Below, one piece after another: positions 32,443-41,338 of a stretch of 64,000 bases of DNA. The number at the start of each line of letters is the position of its first letter. Positions within the stretch are counted from its first letter, which is position 1. Made by a program: the position numbers and the translations under genes. Origin of the DNA: Amycolatopsis japonica (GTDB lineage Bacteria > Actinomycetota > Actinomycetes > Mycobacteriales > Pseudonocardiaceae); contig NZ_CP008953.1 of assembly GCF_000732925.1 (NCBI RefSeq), positions 4,154,001 to 4,218,000 on the forward strand, written 5' to 3'. The notes below the pieces were generated by a model. The model ran no database searches. It saw only the letters and a list, made by a program, of their open reading frames with translations, and was not told where the DNA came from.

Positions 32443-33258
32443 TCAGGACTCTTCGCCAGGGTCGGAGACGAAGTCGATGAGCCGTTCCACCGCTCCGATC
32501 AGCGGCGTTTCCAAATCCCGGTAGCTGCCGACGGCCGCCAGGATCCGCTGCCAGCCCTCCCACGGCTCACCCCAGCCCAGCGCGTCGCACACGCCCTCTT
32601 TCCACTCCGTGCCGCGCGGGATCTTCGGCCAGGCGCGGATACCCACCACCGACGGCTTCACGGCCTCCCAGATGTCGATGTACGGATGACCGGTGATCAG
32701 CACGTTCTCGTCGCGGATGGCGTCGACGATCCGGGACTCCTTGCTGCCCGCGACCAGGTGGTCGACCAGCACGCCGAGCCGCCGTCCTGGCCCGGTGCCG
32801 AACTCGTCGATACGGTCGGACAGCACGTCCACACCATCGAGTGGTTCCACGACCACGCCTTCGACGCGCAGATCGTGTCCCCAGACCCGCTCGACGAGTT
32901 CGGCGTCGTGCTTGCCCTCCACCCAGATCCGCGAATCGCGCGCGACCCGGGCCTTGAGTCCCTGGACCTGCACCGACCCGGACGCGGAGATCCGGCGGGC
33001 CGGGGTCTTCGGGGCCGCCTTCGCCGGCACCAGCGTGACCGGTTTGCCTTCGAGCAGGAAACCCGCGGGGTTGAGCGGGAACACGCGGTGCTTGCCGTGG
33101 CGGTCTTCGAGGACGACGTTGCCGTACTCGATCTTCACCACGGCACCGCAGTAGCCGCTGGCGGGGTCTTCGACCACGAGCCCCGGTTCCGCGGGCACCT
33201 CGGGGATCTTCCGCTTGCGCGGACCGGACAGCACGTCGTCGTACGAATGGGAGCGCAC
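32443..33258 (-). CDS. DUF3097 family protein
   Basis: 271 residues from GTG 33258 (RSHSYDDVLSGPRKRKIPEVP); the longer open frame to 33522 reads as Arg-rich shadow sequence of the neighbouring gene. The family is conserved in Actinobacteria and has a Toprim-like segment (RIWVEGKHDAELVERVWGHDL), which suggests nucleic-acid or nucleotide binding. No function is known to me. Confidence 0.85.
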   Translation of the reverse strand: MRSHSYDDVLSGPRKRKIPEVPAEPGLVVEDPASGYCGAVVKIEYGNVVLEDRHGKHRVFPLNPAGFLLEGKPVTLVPAKAAPKTPARRISASGSVQVQGLKARVARDSRIWVEGKHDAELVERVWGHDLRVEGVVVEPLDGVDVLSDRIDEFGTGPGRRLGVLVDHLVAGSKESRIVDAIRDENVLITGHPYIDIWEAVKPSVVGIRAWPKIPRGTEWKEGVCDALGWGEPWEGWQRILAAVGSYRDLETPLIGAVERLIDFVSDPGEES

Positions 33259-33308
33259 GGCGCCCGACGCTAGCGGCGCCCGGGGCCGGCGTCTCCCCGC
33301 CACGCCGG

Positions 33309-34202
33309 TCAGGCGGCCATCCGCACCATCGCTTCGACGAACGGGGTCCGCTCGCCCCGCTCCAGCGGGCGCATGACGAACAGCGGTGCGAGCGCGACGC
33401 ACCACGCGCGGACCCGTTCGGCGTCGAAACCCGGCAGATACGGTGCGATCGCGTCGAAACCGTCTTCGAGCGTTCCGCCGTCGCGCATCGGCAACGTGAC
33501 CCAGTCGGCCAGATCGAACCACGGATCACCGACGCTCGGCCGCGGATCGATCGCGACCGCGCCCCTCCCGGGCCCGCCGTCGAGGACGTTGCCCGGATGC
33601 AGATCCCCGTGCACGATCGCGTGACCTCCCCCGCCGGTCGCCAACGCGAGCGCCCGCCGCCTAGCCCGATCAAGGGTCTCCAGCGAAAGCGTGGCTTCGG
33701 CCACCGAACCCCGCAGCCCACGCTCGGCGAGGTCGTACATGAAGACGACACGGTCTTCCAGCGTCGAGAACTCCGGCGGCGGGGCCACCGCGTGGATCTG
33801 GACCAGCAGGTCGCCGACCTCGGCCCACGGGACGTTCGCCCCCGCCTCCAGCAGTTGCGTGCCCGGGTCGATGCCTTCCAGCAGGATCGCCCCGTCGGCG
33901 AGTGCGGTGTCCAGCACCTGCACGACGCGCGAGCAGCCGTCCCACGCCCGCAGCGCGGCGGCCTCCGACGCGGCGATCGCGTGATCCGGCGTCAGCTTGA
34001 GGACCTTCTTGACGCCGTCGTCCCCGGCACAGATCAGAGTCCGCCCGGTGTTACCCGGTTTCGCGTCGACGACGGTGAGCCCCCATCGCGCCGCCAGCCG
34101 CGCCACGAGAGCGGGCACTGCGTCGCACCACGCCGCGACCTCCGCCCCGAACCGCGTGACCAGACGCGCACGCGCCTCGTCGTCGATCAGAACAACGGCC
34201 AC
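33309..34202 (-). CDS. Aminoglycoside phosphotransferase (APH) family kinase
   Basis: 297 residues. The kinase core is HAIVHGDLHPGNVLDGG (catalytic Asp and Asn) followed by VAIDPRPSVGDPWFDLADW (metal-binding Asp). Members phosphorylate aminoglycosides, choline or other small molecules; the substrate is not evident. Its start overlaps the end of the SCO1664-like gene by 16 bases. Confidence 0.88.
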   Translation of the reverse strand: MAVVLIDDEARARLVTRFGAEVAAWCDAVPALVARLAARWGLTVVDAKPGNTGRTLICAGDDGVKKVLKLTPDHAIAASEAAALRAWDGCSRVVQVLDTALADGAILLEGIDPGTQLLEAGANVPWAEVGDLLVQIHAVAPPPEFSTLEDRVVFMYDLAERGLRGSVAEATLSLETLDRARRRALALATGGGGHAIVHGDLHPGNVLDGGPGRGAVAIDPRPSVGDPWFDLADWVTLPMRDGGTLEDGFDAIAPYLPGFDAERVRAWCVALAPLFVMRPLERGERTPFVEAMVRMAA

Positions 34203-34969
34203 GGGATGGCACGCCAGTCGTCGCCCGGCTCCGGGAACACAGCCTCGGCCAGGAGCAGTTCGGTGCGCTCGGCCAGCGCGCGGATCTCGAACCCGGAGAG
34301 ATGCTCGCCGAGCGCGTCACCGAGTTCGCCGTCCAGCTTCTCGCGCAAGCCACGCAGCTTGCCGATCTCGTCCTCGGTCAGCCGCTCGCCGATCCAGCCC
34401 CAGAGCACCGTCCGCAGCTTCGGGTCGGTGTGCAGGCAGATCCCGTGGTCCACGCCGTAGACGCGGCCGTCGGCGCCGGCGAGCACGTGGCCGCCCTTGC
34501 GGTCGGTGTTGTTGACCACGATGTCGAGTACGGCCAGTTCCCGCATCCCCTGCCGGTTCGCGTGCGCGAGCACCGCGGGTTCGCCGTCGCGATCGTGCGC
34601 ATGCAGCACGACGCGCCAATCGTCCGGCACGCTGTCCGGGGACCGGACGTCGACCAGTTCCTCGTCGGTGGTCTCGATCCACAGCTGCACCATGCCGGGC
34701 CCGAACGGACCGTCACGCAGCACCGTCGGCGGGATCGCGCCGAGCCCGGAGGCGTCGGCGATCATCGCCGTCGCGACCTCACGGCCGGCGAGCGTCCCGT
34801 CCGGGAAGTCCCACAGCGGCCGCTCACCGGAAACCGGCTTGTACACGACGTTGCCGGTGACGCCGTCGAGCTCGATCGTGCAGAACAACGTGACGTTGGA
34901 GGCGTCGACGAGCCTGCCTTCGACGTCGATCTTGCCGCGCGTCACCAGGTCCCGCGAAGTCTCCGTCAC
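34187..34969 (-). CDS. SCO1664-family protein (PI3/4-kinase-like fold)
   Basis: 260 residues. The sequence VYKPVSGERPLWDFPDGTLAGREVA, then LDIVVNNTDRKGGHVL and VYGVDHGICLH, carries the Lys, Asn-Asp and Asp-His residues of the atypical kinase fold. The family is conserved next to DUF3090 genes in Actinobacteria (SCO1664/SCO1665 in Streptomyces). The function is not established. The DUF3090 gene lies four bases upstream. Confidence 0.85.
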   Translation of the reverse strand: MTETSRDLVTRGKIDVEGRLVDASNVTLFCTIELDGVTGNVVYKPVSGERPLWDFPDGTLAGREVATAMIADASGLGAIPPTVLRDGPFGPGMVQLWIETTDEELVDVRSPDSVPDDWRVVLHAHDRDGEPAVLAHANRQGMRELAVLDIVVNNTDRKGGHVLAGADGRVYGVDHGICLHTDPKLRTVLWGWIGERLTEDEIGKLRGLREKLDGELGDALGEHLSGFEIRALAERTELLLAEAVFPEPGDDWRAIPWPLF

Positions 34970-34973
34970 CTCG

Positions 34974-35549
34974 TCAGTCCTCGAGGACGTCGACGTCGCG
35001 CCGGTACCCGTTCTGGCGCGGGCAGATGTGGCCCGCCGGGTCGAGCGGTTCCGCGCACAGCGGGCACGGTTTGCGGCCGGCGTTGACCACCCGGTCCGCC
35101 CGTTCCGCGAAGGCGCGCGCCGCGCCGGGGGTCAGGAAGACGCGGACGGCGTCCGGCCCCTCTTCGGTGTCGTCCAGAACGACCGTTTCGTCCACCTCGC
35201 CTTCCGTCATGGCGAGCAGTTCGATGACGACGGCGCTGCTGTCGGCGTCCCAGCCGAGCCCCATCGTGCCGACGCGGAACTCCTCCTCGACCGGGACGGT
35301 CAGGGGGTCGACGTCGAGGAGCTCGTCGGGCGCGTCGTCCGGTACGTCCGCGCCGAACCGGCTGGCGACCTCTTCCAGCAGCGAGCTGAGCCTCTCGGCC
35401 AAGACCACGACCTGCTGTTTTTCGATCGTCACACTGATCGTGCGGACGTCCTCGGACGCCTGGAGGTAGAACGTGCGGTCGCCGGGCTCACCGACGGTTC
35501 CTGCGACGAACCGGTCGGGCTGGCGGAAGACGTGGATTACGCGAGACAT
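34974..35549 (-). CDS. DUF3090 family protein
   Basis: 191 residues from ATG 35549 (MSRVIHVFRQPDRFVAGTVG). A C-terminal CPLCAEPLDPAGHICPRQNGY has four zinc-ligand candidates. It is the first gene of a conserved actinobacterial set, followed by the SCO1664-like and APH genes. Function unknown. Confidence 0.88.
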   Translation of the reverse strand: MSRVIHVFRQPDRFVAGTVGEPGDRTFYLQASEDVRTISVTIEKQQVVVLAERLSSLLEEVASRFGADVPDDAPDELLDVDPLTVPVEEEFRVGTMGLGWDADSSAVVIELLAMTEGEVDETVVLDDTEEGPDAVRVFLTPGAARAFAERADRVVNAGRKPCPLCAEPLDPAGHICPRQNGYRRDVDVLED

Positions 35550-35670
35550 GGCACCTTTGACCCTAGGCCACGGCCCCATGATCGGCATCCGCCGCCCCAC
35601 GGTTCAGCCAAGGGCGAAACCGCTGCGCCCCGAGCCGTCATAGGCAAAGGGCCGAACCTAGGCTTCCCCT

Positions 35671-37611
35671 GTGGTTGAGATCGCCCCTTACGGCACCTGG
35701 ACGTCTCCCCTGTCGGCCGCCGACGTCGCGGCCTCGGGAGTCAGCGCGCAATGGCTCGGAACGGCGGGAAACGAGGTCTGGTGGGCCGAAGCGAGAACAG
35801 GTGAAGGCGGCCGCGTGACCCTAGTGCGGTCCCGCGCAGACGGCACGGTCGAAGATGTCCTTCCCGCTCCCTGGAACGTCCGGAACCGGGTCCACGAATA
35901 CGGCGGCCGTCCCTGGCTCGTCCTCGACGACGTCCTCGTCTTCACCCACTGGACGGATCAGCGCGTCTACCGTCGCGACCTGACCACCGGCGAGACGACG
36001 CCACTGACCCCGGAACCGGCGACGCGGCACCAGCTCCGCTACAGCGACCTCCGGCCCGGCCGGCCCGGCGAGGTGTGGCTCGTCCGCGAACGCAGCACCG
36101 GACCCCGGCGCGTCGACATCGCCCGCGACCTCATCGCGGTGCCCCTCGACGGCGGCCCGGAACGCGTGCTGACCGCCAGCCATCACTTCCTCACCGCGCC
36201 GCAACTCTCGCCCGACGGGAAGCGTGCGGCGTGGCTCGGCTGGAACCACCCCGCGATGCCTTGGGACGGCACCGAACTGTGCGTCGCCGAACTCCGCGAA
36301 GACGGAACCTTCGGGCCGCACAGCGTGCTCGCCGGCGCGGCCGACGTCTCCGTCTGCCAGGTCGACTGGGAGTCGGCGGACAGCCTGCTGGCCCTGCTCG
36401 ACCCGCACGGCTGGTGGAACCTGCACCGGGTCGGACTCGACGGCGGCATCACGAACCTGGCCCCGGCCGAACAGGAGATCGGCGGTGCGCAGTGGAAACT
36501 CGGCGCCCGCTGGTTCACGCCGCTCGGAGACGGCCGCTTCGCCGTCATCGCCTCGGGCAGGCTCGCCGTCCTCGACGAGGCGACGCGGGAACTGACCCCG
36601 GTGGCGGCCGCCGCCGACCTGACCGCGTGGTCCACCAACGGTTTGGCCGTCCACGAAGGCTGCGTCGTCGGCGTCGCGGCGGGCCCGAAGCGCGAAGCCG
36701 CCGTCGTGAAGGTCGATCTCGCCGGTGGGACGGTGACCGAACTCGCTTCGGCACCCGAACCGCCTTCGCCCGCCTACCTGTCGACGCCCGTCGAACGGAT
36801 CTTCAAGACCGACGGCGGCGACCGGATCCCGGCCTTCCTCTACCTCCCCGCGAACCCCGACTTCGCCGCGCCGGAAGGGGAACTGCCACCGCTGTTCGTG
36901 TACCCGCACGGCGGGCCCACCGGCCGGGACAGCGCGGTGCTCGATCACGAGATCTCCTACTTCACCAGCCGCGGGATCGCCGTCGTCACGGTGAACTACG
37001 GCGGCTCGACCGGCTACGGACGCGCCTACCGCGAACGGCTGCGGGAGCAGTGGGGCGTCGTCGACGTCGCCGACTGTGTCACCGTCGCCGAAGCCCTTGC
37101 CGCCGAAGGCACCGTCGACGGCGACAGGCTCGCGATCCGCGGCGGCAGCGCGGGCGGCTACACCTCCGCCGCGTCCCTGACCACCACGACGACCTATCGC
37201 GCGGGCACCGTCATGTATCCGATCCTCGACCTCACCCAGTGGACCGGCGACGGCGGCGAGACACACGACTTCGAGTCCCGCTACCTCGACGGGTTGATCG
37301 GACCGCTGCCGGAGACCGAGCAGCGCTACCGCGACCGGTCACCGATCAACAACGCGGGCACTCTCGCCGGTCCCCTGCTGTTCCTGCAGGGGCTGGAAGA
37401 CGAGATCTGCCCACCCGAGCAGGCGGACCGCTTCGTCGCCGGACTGGCCGGACGCGGCATCGAGCACGCGTACCTGCGGTTCGAGGGCGAACAGCACGGG
37501 TTCCGGAAGGCGGAGACGATCGTGGCCGCGCTCGAAGCGGAGTTGTCGTTCTACGGTCAGGTATTCGGCTTCGAGACACCCGGCGTGCCGAAGCTCCGGC
37601 TAAGCCGGTGA
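35671..37611 (+). CDS. S9 family prolyl oligopeptidase
   Basis: 646 residues from GTG 35671. An N-terminal beta-propeller (to about residue 380, with repeats such as LSPDGKRAAWLGWNHP) is followed by an alpha/beta hydrolase domain with nucleophile Ser493 in GGSAGGY, the acid in LEDEICPPEQ and the His in EGEQHGFRK. There is no signal peptide, so a cytoplasmic acylaminoacyl- or dipeptidyl-peptidase is expected. Its stop overlaps the start of the S66 gene, so the two are translated together. Confidence 0.92.
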   Translation: MVEIAPYGTWTSPLSAADVAASGVSAQWLGTAGNEVWWAEARTGEGGRVTLVRSRADGTVEDVLPAPWNVRNRVHEYGGRPWLVLDDVLVFTHWTDQRVYRRDLTTGETTPLTPEPATRHQLRYSDLRPGRPGEVWLVRERSTGPRRVDIARDLIAVPLDGGPERVLTASHHFLTAPQLSPDGKRAAWLGWNHPAMPWDGTELCVAELREDGTFGPHSVLAGAADVSVCQVDWESADSLLALLDPHGWWNLHRVGLDGGITNLAPAEQEIGGAQWKLGARWFTPLGDGRFAVIASGRLAVLDEATRELTPVAAAADLTAWSTNGLAVHEGCVVGVAAGPKREAAVVKVDLAGGTVTELASAPEPPSPAYLSTPVERIFKTDGGDRIPAFLYLPANPDFAAPEGELPPLFVYPHGGPTGRDSAVLDHEISYFTSRGIAVVTVNYGGSTGYGRAYRERLREQWGVVDVADCVTVAEALAAEGTVDGDRLAIRGGSAGGYTSAASLTTTTTYRAGTVMYPILDLTQWTGDGGETHDFESRYLDGLIGPLPETEQRYRDRSPINNAGTLAGPLLFLQGLEDEICPPEQADRFVAGLAGRGIEHAYLRFEGEQHGFRKAETIVAALEAELSFYGQVFGFETPGVPKLRLSR

Positions 37612-38495
37612 GGCCACCGAAGACGCGACCGGGCGACACGATCGCCTTGGTCGCCCCGGCGGGCCCTGTCCCGCCGAACCTCGTCGAGAAGGCGCTGCCG
37701 GTGCTCCGCGGCTGGGGCGTCGAAGTCCACGTCGGCGAATGCGTCCGCGCGACCTCCGCCGGTTACCTGTCGGCTTCCGACGAGACCCGGGCCGCCGAGT
37801 TCACCCGGGCCTGGCTGGACCCGGGAGTGACCTGCGTCCTCGCCGCCCGCGGCGGCTACGGCTCGCAACGCATGCTCGACCTGATCGACTGGGCGGCACT
37901 GAAAGCGGCCGGGCCCAAGATGTTCGCCGGGTCGAGCGACGTCACCGCACTGCACCGGGCGGTGAACGTCCACTTGGGACTGGAGACGCTGTTCTCCCCC
38001 ATGCCCGCGACCACCCTGTTCGACGCGGTGGCCGCCGAACACCTGCGGCTTTCGCTGTTCGAGCCGGAAGGCGTCCGGCTGATCACCTCGCCGACGTCGT
38101 CGCCGCTGGTGCCGGGCACCGCGACCGGGACGCTCATCGGCGGCAACCTCGCCCTGCTGACGGCCGGTCTCGGCGCGCCGGAACAGGGCTCGGCGGGCGA
38201 GTCGATCGTGCTGCTGGAGGACGTCACCGAGAGCCTCTACCGGATCGACCGGATGCTCACCCAGCTGCTGCGTTCCGGCTGGCTCGACGGTGTCCAGGGC
38301 TTCGTGCTCGGTTCGTGGAAGTCCTGCGGTGATCCCGAGGAGATCCGCGCCCTGATGCTCGACCGGCTCGGGCCGCTCGGTGTGCCCATCGCGTGGGACT
38401 TCGGCGTCGGACACGTCCCGGCCTCGCCGACCATCCCCCTCGGAGCGCGGGCCACCCTCGACGCCGACGCGGGAACGCTCCAACTTTTGCCATAA
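37608..38495 (+). CDS. S66 family LD-carboxypeptidase-like protein
   Basis: 295 residues from GTG 37608 (GTGA overlap). It opens RPGDTIALVAPAGP and has the nucleophile Ser in FAGSSDVTALH, Glu in LLLEDVTESLYRIDRML and His in WDFGVGH, the S66 Ser-Glu-His triad. It cleaves LD-peptide bonds in murein tetrapeptides, or, in MccF-like members, acyl-adenylate antibiotics. Coupled to the S9 peptidase gene. Confidence 0.9.
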   Translation: MRPPKTRPGDTIALVAPAGPVPPNLVEKALPVLRGWGVEVHVGECVRATSAGYLSASDETRAAEFTRAWLDPGVTCVLAARGGYGSQRMLDLIDWAALKAAGPKMFAGSSDVTALHRAVNVHLGLETLFSPMPATTLFDAVAAEHLRLSLFEPEGVRLITSPTSSPLVPGTATGTLIGGNLALLTAGLGAPEQGSAGESIVLLEDVTESLYRIDRMLTQLLRSGWLDGVQGFVLGSWKSCGDPEEIRALMLDRLGPLGVPIAWDFGVGHVPASPTIPLGARATLDADAGTLQLLP

Positions 38496-38543
38496 CGGCA
38501 ACGGAACTTGCGAAGACGGCCGGACCGAGGGCATCTTGCGGTC

Positions 38544-39170
38544 ATGGATTCGACACAGCAGTTCTGGGAAGACTTCTACCGGGACAAGGACCAGGTCTGG
38601 AGCGGGAAGGCGAACCCGATCCTGGTGAACGAGGTCGCCGCCCTCACGCCGGGCACCGCGCTCGACCTCGGTTGCGGCGAGGGCGGTGACGCCATCTGGC
38701 TCACCCAGCAGGGCTGGCGCGTCACCGCCGTCGACATCTCCGACGTCGCACTCGAACGCGCCGCGGCCCACGCGGCCGAGGCCGGCGCCGAGGGCATCAC
38801 CTGGGAGCGCCACGACCTGGCGAAATCGTTCCCGGAGGGCCGTTTCGACCTCGTCTCCGCCCAGTTCTTCCACTCTCCTGTCGCGGTCGACGGCGAGCGG
38901 GACAAGGCGCTTCGCCGCGCCACCGAGGCGGTCGCACCTGGCGGCACCCTGGTGGTCGCCGGCCACGCGGGCTGGCCGACCTGGATGGAGGAGCCGCCAC
39001 ACAAGGACGTCCGCTTCCCGACGACCGCCGAGGTCCTCGAAGCGCTCGCCCTCGCCGACGGCGAATGGACGGTCGAGCGGCAGGAAGTGATCACGCACGA
39101 CTTCCCCGGTCCGGAGGGGCAGCACGGAACGCGGTCGGACAACGTGCTCCGCGTGCGCCGCTCGGGCTAG
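38544..39170 (+). CDS. SAM-dependent methyltransferase
   Basis: 208 residues from ATG 38544. The class I SAM-binding loop is ALDLGCGEGGDAIWL, and VTAVDISDVALERA gives the acidic residue of motif II. Its size and start (STQQFWEDFYRDKDQVWSG) match small TehB-like methyltransferases common in actinobacteria. The substrate is unknown. Confidence 0.88.
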   Translation: MDSTQQFWEDFYRDKDQVWSGKANPILVNEVAALTPGTALDLGCGEGGDAIWLTQQGWRVTAVDISDVALERAAAHAAEAGAEGITWERHDLAKSFPEGRFDLVSAQFFHSPVAVDGERDKALRRATEAVAPGGTLVVAGHAGWPTWMEEPPHKDVRFPTTAEVLEALALADGEWTVERQEVITHDFPGPEGQHGTRSDNVLRVRRSG

Positions 39171-39183
39171 GTACCGTCATGGC

Positions 39184-39600
39184 ATGCGGATGTCGCCTGC
39201 CGAAGCCCGGTCACAGTTCGAAGGCGAGCGGATCGCGCGACTGGCGACGGCAGGCGCGGACGGTGTCCCCCATCTCGTGCCGGTGACGTTCGTCGTCGAA
39301 GGCGACTCGGTCGCCTTCGCGATCGATCACAAGCCGAAGAGCACGACGGCGCTGCGGCGACTGAAGAACATCGCGGAGAACCCGGTGGTCAGTTTCCTGA
39401 CCGACCGCTACGACGAGGACTGGGCCGGGCTGTGGTGGGCACGGGCGGACGGCGTCGCCCGGGTGCTGACGGATCCCGACGAGCAGGCTCTCCCGGTGCG
39501 GCTGCTGCGGGAGAAGTACCCGCAGTACGAAGCGCAGCCCGCTCCGCACGCCGTGGTCACCACGCTCGTCCACTCTTGGCGCGGATGGCGCTCTTCTTGA
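39184..39600 (+). CDS. F420-dependent PPOX-class oxidoreductase (TIGR03668-like)
   Basis: 138 residues from ATG 39184 (ATG 39190 is close by). Split-barrel flavin fold: RIARLATAGADGVPHLVPVTFVVEGDSVAFAIDHKPK, typical of F420-using PPOX-type proteins in actinobacteria. The substrate is unknown. It lies 13 bases after the methyltransferase gene. Confidence 0.85.
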   Translation: MRMSPAEARSQFEGERIARLATAGADGVPHLVPVTFVVEGDSVAFAIDHKPKSTTALRRLKNIAENPVVSFLTDRYDEDWAGLWWARADGVARVLTDPDEQALPVRLLREKYPQYEAQPAPHAVVTTLVHSWRGWRSS

Positions 39601-39608
39601 GCTTTTTT

Positions 39609-39639
39609 GGCCGTGTTGCCGCTTTACGGCAACACGGCC
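39609..39639 (+). terminator. Strong hairpin after the F420 PPOX gene
   Basis: GGCCGTGTTGCCG-CTTTA-CGGCAACACGGCC is a perfect 13-base stem starting nine bases after the stop codon. There is no T-tract downstream (the T-run precedes it), so it would be a terminator of the U-poor actinobacterial type. Confidence 0.6.
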
Positions 39640-39700
39640 TTCGCCACGCCGTATAGGCCGTTATACACTCTGGTAGGCGAAGTCCAATCCCTTGCCTCAG

Positions 39701-39755
39701 GTACATGAAGGCCCCCTTCCTTGCGTCTAGCGCAAGGAAGGGGGCCTTCATGTAC
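39701..39755. repeat. Perfect 55-base palindrome, GTACATGAAGGCCCCCTTCC type
   Basis: The arms are fully complementary around TCTAG. It lies between the convergent PPOX and mannosyltransferase genes, six bases from the latter's stop. It belongs to the same GAAGG/CCTTC intergenic class as the other palindromes and could terminate both transcripts. Confidence 0.85.
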
Positions 39756-39761
39756 CAAAAA

Positions 39762-41324
39762 TCAGGACGACCGAGGAGCCTCGACCGGCAGGAACTGCTC
39801 CACCGGCTTCCCCCGCCAGGCCGCGATGATCCCCAGCGGATCCGGCCGAAGCAGCGAAGCGGCCGCGTACACGCTCGCCGCGACGACGCCGGCCATGAAC
39901 CACCAGTCGTACAGCGCCTGCTCCCCCGTCGGGTAGTAGACCAGCGTCACGAACACCGAAACCGCGACGACGACCGCCAGGTTCCGGCGACGCCATTCGA
40001 AGGCCGACAGGACCACGAAACCCCAGGTCAGGTACCACGGCAGCGAGGGCGGCGGGACGATCGCACCGGCCAGCAGGACGATCGCCATCCGGTGGATCGC
40101 CGGGTAGCCGCCGTCGCGCGCCAGCCACCACTGCCAGCCGGCGAAGACGAACAGGCCGACCATCGCGATCGCCCGGAACACCGTGACGAACGGCGAGACC
40201 TCGACGTCGATCACCAGGTTCACCAGCGAGTAGAAGATCTCGCCGATCCCGGTCGGGAAGTTCATCCAGTTCGCGATCAGCGTCGGCGCCTTGAGGCCGG
40301 TCAGCCAGCCCAGGTTGACCGAGCCGAGCGAGAGCCAGGTGCCCGCGACGAACACCGGCAGGAAGATCCCGACCGACGCGGCGCCCGCGCGGAAGAAGTT
40401 GACCACCTTCCGGTCGCCGGGCAGGTGGTTCGCCCACACCCAGACCAGGAACGGCAGCGCCCACGCCGCGGTCGGCTTGATCAGCATGCCGATGGTGACC
40501 AGGACGATCGCGACGACGTGCTTGCGCTCCAGCGCGGCCAGCACGCCCACCGTGAGGAAGCCCAGCATCAGCAGGTCGTTGTGCGGGCCGCCGACGAGGT
40601 GGATCACCGTCATCGGGCTCGCGATGGCGAGCCACAGGGTGATCGGTAGTTTGCCGCCGAGGTGCTTGACCAGGCGCGGCAGCGACCACAGCATCCCGGC
40701 CAGGCCGATCATCAGCACCAGCCGGGTCGCGATGACACCGGCGATCATGTCGTTGCCGGTAACCGAGACGATCCCCTTGGCGACCAGCAGGAACAGCGGG
40801 CCGTACGGCGCGGGCGTGGTCTGCCACAGCGGATGGACGTTCTGCACGACGTCCGGCAGCACGGTCAGCTCGGCAGGACCGTTGGCATACGGGTCGAGCC
40901 CATGCAGCAGCTGCGCGCCCTGCGCGAGGTACGAGAAGACGTCGCGGGTGAACAGCGGCGGCGACACCAGCAGCGGCGCCATCCAGCAGGCGGCGGCGAT
41001 GACGATCGGGCGGCTGCCGATCCGGCCGGCGAGCGCGTAGCGGCCCAGCCGGACCCACGCCCAGATGATCAGCGCGAAGCCCGTGTACAGCATCGTGTTG
41101 GCGAGGATGCGGCCGTGGCCGTAGCGGATCCACGACAGCGGCCCGTGCCCCAGGATCGGGTCACGGATGAGGATGCCACCGGCGCCGAGCGCCGCCAGCA
41201 TCAGCAGCGTGCTGCCGATGGTCCCCATCGCGATGGTGCGGTACGGGAACCGGGAAGGCACCCGTAGCCGCTCGCCGAGGGAACCGGCCGAGGGCGTCTG
41301 CTGGGGGTCTGTCGTGGTCGCCAT
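39762..41324 (-). CDS. Polyprenol-phosphomannose-dependent alpha-1,6-mannosyltransferase (MptB-like)
   Basis: 520 residues with about 12 transmembrane helices. Early SPPLFTRDVFSYLAQGAQLLHGLDPYANGP holds the acidic residue of GT-C enzymes, and HLVGGPHNDLLMLGFLTVGV is characteristic of the MptA/MptB group of mycobacteria and corynebacteria. These enzymes extend the alpha-1,6-mannan core of lipomannan and lipoarabinomannan on the outer face of the membrane. MptA versus MptB specificity is not decided from sequence alone. Confidence 0.88.
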   Translation of the reverse strand: MATTTDPQQTPSAGSLGERLRVPSRFPYRTIAMGTIGSTLLMLAALGAGGILIRDPILGHGPLSWIRYGHGRILANTMLYTGFALIIWAWVRLGRYALAGRIGSRPIVIAAACWMAPLLVSPPLFTRDVFSYLAQGAQLLHGLDPYANGPAELTVLPDVVQNVHPLWQTTPAPYGPLFLLVAKGIVSVTGNDMIAGVIATRLVLMIGLAGMLWSLPRLVKHLGGKLPITLWLAIASPMTVIHLVGGPHNDLLMLGFLTVGVLAALERKHVVAIVLVTIGMLIKPTAAWALPFLVWVWANHLPGDRKVVNFFRAGAASVGIFLPVFVAGTWLSLGSVNLGWLTGLKAPTLIANWMNFPTGIGEIFYSLVNLVIDVEVSPFVTVFRAIAMVGLFVFAGWQWWLARDGGYPAIHRMAIVLLAGAIVPPPSLPWYLTWGFVVLSAFEWRRRNLAVVVAVSVFVTLVYYPTGEQALYDWWFMAGVVAASVYAAASLLRPDPLGIIAAWRGKPVEQFLPVEAPRSS

Positions 41325-41338
41325 TTCGAGATTGGAGG

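Noticed and set aside
39601..39639. Canonical intrinsic terminator with T-tract
   Set aside because: The T-run lies before the hairpin on the plus strand, so neither direction has a proper U-tract; kept only as a U-poor hairpin.
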